A DNA stretch of 5,418 bases from positions 1 to 5,418 of the forward strand of contig CANQUO010000143.1 in the NCBI GenBank assembly GCA_947627085.1. The letters run 5' to 3'. Every line of letters begins with the position of its first letter. The stretch's first letter is position 1. Positions 1-5,418 of this stretch are shown one piece after another. The translations under genes were made by a program, and so were the position numbers. The DNA comes from an uncultured Oscillospiraceae bacterium. Its GTDB lineage: Bacteria > Bacillota > Clostridia > Oscillospirales > Oscillospiraceae. The notes beneath the pieces are model-generated. The model ran no database searches and was not told where the DNA came from. It was given only the letters and a program-made list of their open reading frames with translations.

Positions 1-852
1 GGAGGTGTAGACCCTTATCTCCTTGCCCTCCGGGTCGTCCTCATATGTGAGCCCGCCGTTTATTTTCGGCGCGGGCCTTGTGTACCAGTTGCCCCGGAAG
101 CGGCTCATGAGCAGCGCCGCCACCGTGGCGTTGTCCCCCAGCGTCCAGTTCTCCCCGGCACGGAGGAGGAAAGCCGGATTAAATTCCCGTAAATTGTCCT
201 CCTCAAGCTGCCGGGCGAGATATTCGCCTATCCTCCCGCAGGGCCGGACGCGGGAGAAGAGCTCGGCAAGCGTCACCTCAAAGGAGGCGTACACGTCCTG
301 AGGAATTTGCCACACTTGGGCGGAGCTTTCAAGCAGCGTCCGCGCGGCCTCCGGGTCCTGCATGACGTTAAATTCCGGCCTCCCCACGGGGTAGGGCCCT
401 CCCCCGTTCCACACGGCGGTTATCCTCTCCCCGATGTCCAGTGCTACACGGAGGGCCGCCGCTAAGTTCGTGGCCGCCCCCAGCACCGCCACATAGAGTG
501 GCCGGTGGTCGTCCTTTCGGGCCTCGTCGATTATGAATTTTACCCCGTCGGAGAGCTCAGCGTCTCCGGGACCTCTCTGCCCCTTCAGGGCCGGTACGTC
601 CTCTATCTCCATGAGCTCAAGAAGCTTTTCAATCTCCGCAAAGCTCCGCTCCATGCTCTCCCCGTCCCCGGCCTTATTCTCGAAATGCGCGGCGGTGACG
701 GCTTTTATGTCCATGGTGGGGGACAGGAGAAAGTGGGCGATGGCGTACTGGTCGTCGGCCTCGTTCTTGGCGTCGGTATCCACTATGACCCGTATTTTCG
801 CCGCCTCCGGCACGGAGAAGCCAAGTCTCGTAAGTACATCTGCCCTTTTCAT
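1..852 (-). CDS. Nucleoside hydrolase (IUNH-like) family protein, 3' end truncated by window
   Basis: The frame is open for 284 codons from the ATG to the left edge with no stop; by comparison with the usual 310-350 aa, a few tens of residues are missing. The family cleaves N-glycosidic bonds of ribonucleosides using a bound calcium ion. Visible hallmarks are the N-terminal metal loop VDTDAKNEADDQYAI (24-38), LGAATNLAAAL (124-134, cf. LGPLTN), a glycine-rich WNGGGP (148-153), EFNVMQDPEAA (160-170), whose Glu and Asn align with ribose-binding residues, and LGDNATVAALL (238-248), whose D240 matches the late metal-binding Asp. Two features are atypical: the metal loop is two residues longer (DTDxxNExDD), and the residue before D240 is Gly rather than the His of classical enzymes. 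It has no signal peptide. Its start overlaps the GH3 stop (ATGA) and has AAGGA six bases upstream, so it belongs to the operon. The fold is secure; a classical nucleoside substrate is not. It may act on another ribosyl or glycosyl compound made available by the neighbouring hydrolases. Confidence 0.88.
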   Translation of the reverse strand, partial: MKRADVLTRLGFSVPEAAKIRVIVDTDAKNEADDQYAIAHFLLSPTMDIKAVTAAHFENKAGDGESMERSFAEIEKLLELMEIEDVPALKGQRGPGDAELSDGVKFIIDEARKDDHRPLYVAVLGAATNLAAALRVALDIGERITAVWNGGGPYPVGRPEFNVMQDPEAARTLLESSAQVWQIPQDVYASFEVTLAELFSRVRPCGRIGEYLARQLEEDNLREFNPAFLLRAGENWTLGDNATVAALLMSRFRGNWYTRPAPKINGGLTYEDDPEGKEIRVYTS

Positions 853-2597
853 ATGTAGTCCTTCCCGCACAGCGGGTCGATGGGGCTCTGGCCCTTAAAT
901 TCGCTCCTGCCCATGAGCTTATCCATGACAGCATGGGCTATGACCGGCGTATTGGCGTAGGCGTTTATGTACGTCTCCACCATTGGCGCGTCAAAGAGGT
1001 GATAGGGGCAGGCGGTGGAGATCATGAGCACGGGAATTTCACTCGTCAGCCACGGCGCGTCGTCCCCAAGGCCAAAGGTCACGTTCCAGTTAAGGCGCAA
1101 GGTGGTGTTGTTGGAGGCGTTTTGCATGTTGCACACGTATACGTAGAGGTCGTAGCTGCGCTTCATCTCCTCCACGCTACGGTACATCTCGTATAGCATG
1201 GCCTGCTTTTCTGGGGAGGGGTTGGGATTTGAAAAGTCCGCCGGCTCGATGGTGGTCCTCCGGTCCCGGACCGTGACCTCAAAGCCCTCTTTTTCAAAAA
1301 GCTCCCTCCACTGCTGTACCAGCGGGTCTAAGGGGTCTGTGCTCTTCTGAATGACGTTGAGGTAGACCCTTTTATACCTTTTGGGTGAGACGGGCAGGAG
1401 GTTCTGGGTGTCCCGCACCAGCGTCACGGATTTGTCCGCGCACTCGGCGGCCCAGCGCTTGTGCTCCTCACAGCCAACAATGGACAGGGCCTCGGGCCCG
1501 GGCACGATCGTCCCGGCGGCCTTCTTTTCGGGCAAGCCCAAGGACGCCTTCGTGGCCAAAATCCTCGTCACAGCCTCGTCAAGGTGCTTTTCCGACACAA
1601 GGCCCGTCTCCACGCCCTCCAGAAGGTACTGGTAGTCCTCGTCTAAGTTCTTATTGAAAAGTATCATGTCGCACCCGGCCTCTATGGCGGCGGGTACGGC
1701 TATATGGCGGGGCATGGCGGAGGTGAAGCCCACCATTGGCGTGGCGTCGGTGGAGATGAGGCCGTTGAAGCCCAATTCTCCCCGCAAAAGCCCCTGTAAA
1801 ATAATGGGACTTAGGGTGGCGGGAAGGAGGGCCTCACGCCTTGTGGCGTCGGGGTCTAGCTTTTTCGCCCACGCCGGCTGTGCGATGTGGCCTACCATCA
1901 CGGTTTTGGCGCCCTTGTCGATGAGAGTCTTGTACACCTTGCCGTAGGTCTCCATCCACCTATCCGCCGTCAGGGAGTTGACGCTTGTCAAAATGTGCTG
2001 GTCCCGTTCGTCCACGCCGTCGCCGGGGAAGTGCTTTATGGACACGGCCACATTTTCCTCGTCGGCGGCGTCCATGTACCGGCTGCCGCAGGCGATGACC
2101 CGCTCCACATCCGAGCCGAAGGTCCTGGTGTTGGTGATGGGGTTATGGAACTCCATGTCGATGTCCACGATGGGCGCGAAGGACCAGTTAAGGCCCATTG
2201 CCGCCCCCTCGGAGCAGGCCACCTTGCCCATCCTATAGGCGTACTCCGGATCGCCCGTTGCCGCCACAGCCATTGGCGCGCCGAAGCTCACGCCCTCGAA
2301 GGCAAGGCCGTTTCCGCCGCACTCGGTGTTGGCGGCCAGCAAAAGCGGTATCTTCGCCATCTCCTGTATCCGCCGGTGGGTGCTCTGAATTTCCGCCGCC
2401 GCGCCGGGGCGGTACATCATGCCGCCGACGCCCAGCTCCGCCACCGTGTGGTGGAGGGATGAGTCGTCGCTGGCATACCCCATGGGGCAAAATACCTGCC
2501 CCACCTTCTCACGGATTGTCATGGAGGAAAGCGTATCCTCCACCCATCTCACCTGCTCGTCGTTTAAATTAAAGGGCCGCGCTCTTAAATCGATCAT
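849..2597 (-). CDS. Glycoside hydrolase family 3, NagZ-like beta-N-acetylhexosaminidase type
   Basis: The 582-aa protein is a two-domain GH3 enzyme, predicted to release beta-linked sugars from the non-reducing end by a retaining mechanism. The N-terminal TIM-barrel domain (about 15-355) shows NWSFAPIVDID (137-147), NTRTFG (156-161) and KHFPGDGVDERDQH (188-201). D199 and H201 align with the Asp-His acid/base dyad of NagZ-type enzymes. D284 in LISTDATPM is the expected nucleophile. An alpha/beta C-terminal domain follows (about 375-582). There is no signal peptide, so it is probably cytoplasmic. The open frame continues upstream to 2726 and includes an ATG at 2624, but the ATG at 2597 is chosen because a strong GGAGG sits nine bases ahead of it and the longer version would run through the rhamnosidase gene. 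It lies 4 nt after the rhamnosidase and overlaps the next gene by 4 bp. A beta-glucosidase role is possible but less favoured because of the dyad. Some NagZ-type enzymes act as phosphorylases, which sequence alone does not exclude. Confidence 0.93.
   Translation of the reverse strand: MIDLRARPFNLNDEQVRWVEDTLSSMTIREKVGQVFCPMGYASDDSSLHHTVAELGVGGMMYRPGAAAEIQSTHRRIQEMAKIPLLLAANTECGGNGLAFEGVSFGAPMAVAATGDPEYAYRMGKVACSEGAAMGLNWSFAPIVDIDMEFHNPITNTRTFGSDVERVIACGSRYMDAADEENVAVSIKHFPGDGVDERDQHILTSVNSLTADRWMETYGKVYKTLIDKGAKTVMVGHIAQPAWAKKLDPDATRREALLPATLSPIILQGLLRGELGFNGLISTDATPMVGFTSAMPRHIAVPAAIEAGCDMILFNKNLDEDYQYLLEGVETGLVSEKHLDEAVTRILATKASLGLPEKKAAGTIVPGPEALSIVGCEEHKRWAAECADKSVTLVRDTQNLLPVSPKRYKRVYLNVIQKSTDPLDPLVQQWRELFEKEGFEVTVRDRRTTIEPADFSNPNPSPEKQAMLYEMYRSVEEMKRSYDLYVYVCNMQNASNNTTLRLNWNVTFGLGDDAPWLTSEIPVLMISTACPYHLFDAPMVETYINAYANTPVIAHAVMDKLMGRSEFKGQSPIDPLCGKDYI
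859..863 (-). promoter_or_regulatory. Ribosome binding site of the nucleoside hydrolase-like gene
   Basis: AAGGA on the minus strand, six bases before the ATG at 852 and within the last codons of the GH3 gene (the GKD codons). It is weaker than the GH3 site, but the 4-bp ATGA overlap would allow re-initiation by ribosomes terminating on the GH3 message. Confidence 0.65.
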
Positions 2598-2601
2598 GGC
2601 G

Positions 2602-5346
2602 TTAGTCCTCCTTTTTATATTCATGCTTAAATAGCACGTCCGCAACCTTGTCCATCTCCTCCGGCCCGAAGCCGAACCAGGGCATCTCCCGAAGCTCACG
2701 AAGCGTGAGGCCGAGATTTTCCACATCTCCGCTCTCCGCCATAGAGGCGAGGCCGGGACTAACGCCCCGCACAGCCTCCACCGCCGACGGGTCCGCTGCC
2801 ACGTCTCCTAAAAGCGACTCCCAGGTATAGATACAGCGGTAATCCCTCTTCGGGCGGTAAACGATCTCATGTTCCCCCGCCAGAAGCGTCTCTTCCTCCC
2901 TCTCCGGGAGCTTGAGCGTGGCCTCGCAGTCAAATGGTACTGTGACGTGTACAGCGATTTCCCCGTTATCTCCTATCTTCCAGCTCACACCGTACTTGCC
3001 GTAGGGGGAGAGGTATTCACACTCCATGTGCCCCAGTCTCGCGTCAACGGTGGGCTCTATGACCGCCTTTTTGTACCCCGGAGCCGTCGGGCGGAGCCCC
3101 GCCAGATACCGGACGGCGTAATTTATGACGGAGCCGTAGGCGTAGTGGTTGAGGGAGTTCATGCCCGTGCCGGATATGGAGCCGTCGTCCAGCACCGAGT
3201 TCCACCGCTCCCAGATGGTGGTTGCCCCCAGATCCACGCAGTGGAGCCAGCTGGGGAAGCCGTGGGAGAGGAACATATGAAGGGCTATATCCCCCATGCC
3301 GTTCTCGGCCAGCGTCTCACAGAGGAGCGGCGCTCCCACAAATCCGCACTTGATGCGGTACCCGTCCAGCTTCAGCCTCGCTCTCAGCCCCCGGATAAGG
3401 GCCGCCTTGTCCCGGTAAAGGCCGAATTTCAAGGCCGTTATGTACCCAGCCTGAGTGGTGACGGCGAGTCTCCCCGACGGGGTGAAATACTCATTCAAAA
3501 TGGCGTTTTTGATATTCTCCGCAAGCTTTTCGTATTTCTCCGCGTCCCCGGTATACCCCAGCATCCGCGCGGCCCTCGCGGTCTTTACCGTGGAGGCGTA
3601 GTAGTAGACGCTCCCCACATAGCCGTCCTCGGTGCCGCCCTTCATGCTCTGGTCCGTTACGCCGTCCATGGCCAGCCAGTCGCCGAAGGTGAAGTTGCAA
3701 TCATAAAGATAAGTCTGCCGCCCGTGACGCTGAGTGTCGCACCTGGTCATCCAGTCCACCCAGTCGCGCATGAGGGGGTACTGCTCCCGCAAAAGTCCCT
3801 CGTCGGCAAAAGTCTCATAGACGGTGTCAGGAATAAACGATGCCGCGTCCGCCCAGGCCGCCGCCCCCTCCGGCGCGCCTCCGAAGTTTGGAATGTACGC
3901 CGCCACGGCGCCGCCGTGCTTCACTTGGTCGGTCCGCAGGTCCCACAGGAATTTTCGGTAAAAGACCCGTGTATCCATGAAGAAGCTGGCCGTGGGGGCG
4001 AAGACCTGGGCGTCCCCCGTCCAGCCAAGGCGCTCATCCCGCTGCGGGCAGTCCGTGGGCATGTCAACGAAATTAGACCGAAGCCCCCAGAGGGCGTTTT
4101 CCACAAGGCGGTTTACTCCCTTGTGGCCGGTTCTGAGATACCCCGTGCGCTCCATCTCCGAGTGAATCACCACGCCCTTGAAATCCTCGGCTCGGAGCTC
4201 TCCCGGCCAACCCTCCACCTTCACATAGCGGAAGCCCATGTAGGTAAACGTTGGGCTCACCCACTCATCGATGCCGCCGGATATGTACTCCACCCGCACC
4301 TTGGCCGTGCGGTAGTTGTCGTTGTAGAAATTGCCGTTTTGAAGTATCTCTCCGTGGGTGAGGGCGATTTTCGTTCCCCGGGAAAAATCCGCGTGAAAGC
4401 GCACAAAACCCGAGAAATTTTGCCCGAAGTCCAGTACCGTCTCACCGGCGGGGGTGTGGATGATTTCGCGTACCGGAAGCTCTGTCTCCTCTGTCAGCGG
4501 CGGACTCATGCGGTCAATGAGGCGCTTGTCAAGCGCCAAAATACGCGCATGGACGCTCTCCTCCGATACAGTCCTGTCGATTACCTCTCCGTCGTATATG
4601 TCGGAGAAGGTGATCTGCGAGGGCCGATAAGTCCAGCTCTCGTCTGTTGCGACGATCTCCTCGCTCCCGTCCGCATAAACCGCGCGGAGCTCGGCGATCA
4701 GGGCAAAGCTGTCGCCGTACACCGCGCTGGCCCCCTCGTAGCCCAGCCTGCCCTTATACCAGCCGTTTCCCAGCTTTACGGATATCCTGTTCTCCGACGC
4801 CAGGAACTCCGTCACGTCGTAGGCACAGACCTGTACGGCCTCGTTATAGTCGTTGAAAAAGGGAGCAAGCCGGTCCTCACCCACTTTATTTCCGTTGATC
4901 TCCGCCTCAAAAAGCCCCAGACCCGTGATGTAGAGCCTCGCGGAAGCCGGCTTTTGAGCGAGGGAAAAGCTTTTTTCAAATTCCGGGTGGAAGGTATCTC
5001 CCTCCCCCTGGCCGATCCACTTCCCGGCCCATTTTTCGCCTAACTTACCCGTCTCAAAAAAGCTCTCGCCGCTATCGCTGTCCCCCCGGTCGCCGGTGAC
5101 GGACACCTTTACGAAATACCGCGTTCTGGGCGCGAGCGTCAGGTCAAAGGTGACACCGGAGCAGGAAAGCGCTCCCTCCCTTTCGGCGATAATGTCCCGA
5201 TATTCCGGGTCCCTCGCGATAATAACGGCGCTTCGCGCGCTTTTTTTGCTCTCCGTCTCCTCCACGCGAAAGCTTACGGTGACGTGGGAAAGGTCGTAGC
5301 CAAGAGGCTCCGTAAGACCGTTAATTTTTATCCCTGTTATCTTCAT
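2602..5346 (-). CDS. Alpha-L-rhamnosidase, glycoside hydrolase family 78
   Basis: This 914-aa enzyme is predicted to hydrolyse terminal non-reducing alpha-L-rhamnose from oligosaccharides or glycosides with inversion. It has no signal peptide or membrane segment, so it should be cytoplasmic. The apparent order is an N-terminal beta-sandwich (about 1-105), the rhamnosidase N domain (about 130-290, with LYITGLGLFEAEINGNKVG and LGNGWYKGRLG), a concanavalin-like domain (about 295-400, with VLDFGQNFSGFV), the (alpha/alpha)6 catalytic barrel (about 405-745) and a C-terminal beta domain (about 750-832). The family signature DCPQRDERLGWTGD is at 432-445; E438 is the expected general acid. E713 in TIWERW matches the expected general base. 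Length is normal to slightly long, because residues 835-914 form an apparently helical extension. The ATG overlaps the preceding stop (ATGA) and has GGAGG seven bases upstream. The stop lies 4 nt before the GH3 start. Family is secure; the aglycone is unknown. Confidence 0.95.
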   Translation of the reverse strand: MKITGIKINGLTEPLGYDLSHVTVSFRVEETESKKSARSAVIIARDPEYRDIIAEREGALSCSGVTFDLTLAPRTRYFVKVSVTGDRGDSDSGESFFETGKLGEKWAGKWIGQGEGDTFHPEFEKSFSLAQKPASARLYITGLGLFEAEINGNKVGEDRLAPFFNDYNEAVQVCAYDVTEFLASENRISVKLGNGWYKGRLGYEGASAVYGDSFALIAELRAVYADGSEEIVATDESWTYRPSQITFSDIYDGEVIDRTVSEESVHARILALDKRLIDRMSPPLTEETELPVREIIHTPAGETVLDFGQNFSGFVRFHADFSRGTKIALTHGEILQNGNFYNDNYRTAKVRVEYISGGIDEWVSPTFTYMGFRYVKVEGWPGELRAEDFKGVVIHSEMERTGYLRTGHKGVNRLVENALWGLRSNFVDMPTDCPQRDERLGWTGDAQVFAPTASFFMDTRVFYRKFLWDLRTDQVKHGGAVAAYIPNFGGAPEGAAAWADAASFIPDTVYETFADEGLLREQYPLMRDWVDWMTRCDTQRHGRQTYLYDCNFTFGDWLAMDGVTDQSMKGGTEDGYVGSVYYYASTVKTARAARMLGYTGDAEKYEKLAENIKNAILNEYFTPSGRLAVTTQAGYITALKFGLYRDKAALIRGLRARLKLDGYRIKCGFVGAPLLCETLAENGMGDIALHMFLSHGFPSWLHCVDLGATTIWERWNSVLDDGSISGTGMNSLNHYAYGSVINYAVRYLAGLRPTAPGYKKAVIEPTVDARLGHMECEYLSPYGKYGVSWKIGDNGEIAVHVTVPFDCEATLKLPEREEETLLAGEHEIVYRPKRDYRCIYTWESLLGDVAADPSAVEAVRGVSPGLASMAESGDVENLGLTLRELREMPWFGFGPEEMDKVADVLFKHEYKKED
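2606..2612 (-). promoter_or_regulatory. Ribosome binding site that sets the GH3 start
   Basis: On the minus strand this reads AGGAGGA, preceded by A-rich sequence, and its GGAGG core lies nine bases before the ATG at 2597. It is inside the last codons (Lys-Lys-Glu-Asp) of the rhamnosidase gene. The alternative in-frame ATG at 2624 has no comparable purine-rich site, so this element decides the start. Its position means ribosomes finishing the rhamnosidase pass directly over it, which favours coupled translation. Confidence 0.85.
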
Positions 5347-5418
5347 CCGTCGCCCTCCAGCTCAAATTTCAAAAAATCCACCGCTCCCTCGCCCACATAC
5401 ACAAAGCACAGCTGTGTC
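5343..5418 (-). CDS. C-terminal tail of an unidentified upstream gene (partial)
   Basis: Only the last 24 codons plus a TGA stop are in the window; the 5' part lies beyond the right edge. Read in the frame ending at the stop, the tail contains CFVYVGEGAVDFLKFELEG. The stop overlaps the rhamnosidase start by 4 bp (ATGA), which is the same arrangement as the last junction of this operon, and this supports it being a real gene end rather than a chance frame. The hydrophobic-Val-Tyr-Val-Gly-Glu-Gly pattern followed by a Phe-Leu-Lys-Phe strand resembles the final strands of CBM6-like beta-sandwich domains that end many glycoside hydrolases (of the type 'lyfvFkG..dll.l..f.f'). That resemblance is inference from a very short piece. 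A glycoside hydrolase with a C-terminal carbohydrate-binding module would suit the context, but the identity is not established. Confidence 0.6.
   Translation of the reverse strand, partial: TQLCFVYVGEGAVDFLKFELEGDG
5354..5358 (-). promoter_or_regulatory. Ribosome binding site of the rhamnosidase gene
   Basis: GGAGG on the minus strand, seven bases before the ATG at 5346 and inside the final codons of the upstream partial gene. It supports the chosen start and coupling to the preceding gene. Confidence 0.75.

Noticed and set aside
505..858. Overlapping plus-strand open frames of 117 and 121 codons near the GH3/nucleoside hydrolase junction.
   Set aside because: The minus strand here encodes the conserved DTD...DD loop and N-terminal half of the nucleoside hydrolase-like protein. 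The plus-strand frames show no family similarity.
674..934. An 86-codon minus-strand open frame across the GH3/nucleoside hydrolase junction.
   Set aside because: It is a third-frame reading through two well-supported genes and is Arg/Gly/His-rich without motifs.
971..2282. Recurring CCATTGGCG words within the GH3 gene (near 979, 1733 and 2271).
   Set aside because: They encode separate Pro-Met or Ala-Pro-Met positions of one protein, are irregularly spaced and are too short to be meaningful as a DNA repeat.
1887..2462. A 191-codon plus-strand open frame opposite the GH3 gene.
   Set aside because: Same codon-register antisense effect, in low-complexity His/Gly/Val/Ala-rich sequence. The GH3 catalytic motifs are on the other strand.
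2598..2726. A 43-codon N-terminal extension of the GH3 frame, starting inside the rhamnosidase gene.
   Set aside because: The extension is an Arg/Ser-rich out-of-frame reading of the rhamnosidase 3' end and has no suitable ribosome binding site. The ATG at 2597 has a strong GGAGG at good spacing and gives a normal GH3 N-terminus.
2869..5043. A 724-codon open frame on the plus strand, opposite the rhamnosidase.
   Set aside because: It is in exact codon register with the rhamnosidase, so its codons are the reverse complements of the sense codons. It stays open only because the rhamnosidase avoids TTA, CTA and TCA over this stretch. The translation is rich in His, Pro, Arg and Val with no recognisable domain, while the opposite strand encodes clear GH78 motifs.
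1..5418. CRISPR arrays, insertion sequences, tRNA or rRNA genes, riboswitches, promoters and rho-independent terminators.
   Set aside because: None seen. Coding sequence covers the window almost end to end, with only 4 nt between two genes, and there are no regularly spaced repeats, terminal inverted repeats or hairpin-plus-T-run sequences at gene ends.

Overview
The window is one tightly packed minus-strand gene cluster for intracellular glycan or glycoside breakdown, with essentially no non-coding DNA. In transcription order (right to left) it holds: the last 24 codons of an unidentified upstream gene (5418-5343); a complete GH78-type alpha-L-rhamnosidase (5346-2602, 914 aa); a complete family 3 glycoside hydrolase of the NagZ-like beta-N-acetylhexosaminidase type (2597-849, 582 aa from the chosen start); and a nucleoside-hydrolase-fold protein (852 to the left edge, 284 codons visible, 3' end missing).

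The junctions are a 4-bp ATGA stop/start overlap, a 4-nt gap, and a second 4-bp ATGA overlap. Each downstream start has a Shine-Dalgarno-like purine run inside the end of the gene before it. This indicates one polycistronic, probably translationally coupled operon. Its promoter and terminator must lie outside the window; I see neither inside it.

The DNA is GC-rich. Long open frames on the plus strand are in exact codon register with the real genes and reflect scarcity of TTA, CTA and TCA codons. The enzyme families, the strong GGAGG-type ribosome binding sites and the lack of signal peptides fit a GC-rich anaerobic Clostridia-type Firmicute such as a gut Oscillospirales member. That placement is inference from style, not from a marker gene.

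Functionally, the rhamnosidase would remove terminal alpha-L-rhamnose from an imported oligosaccharide or glycoside. The GH3 enzyme would then cleave a beta-linked sugar. Its Asp-X-His dyad is the NagZ hallmark and points to a beta-N-acetylhexosaminide rather than a beta-glucoside. The third enzyme has a nucleoside hydrolase scaffold with a lengthened metal loop and no canonical active-site His, so its substrate may not be an ordinary nucleoside. The cluster is a plausible small utilisation locus for a rhamnose- and HexNAc-containing compound. No clearly new system is demonstrated by the sequence; the points of interest are the unusual enzyme combination, the variant third enzyme and a helical C-terminal extension on the rhamnosidase.
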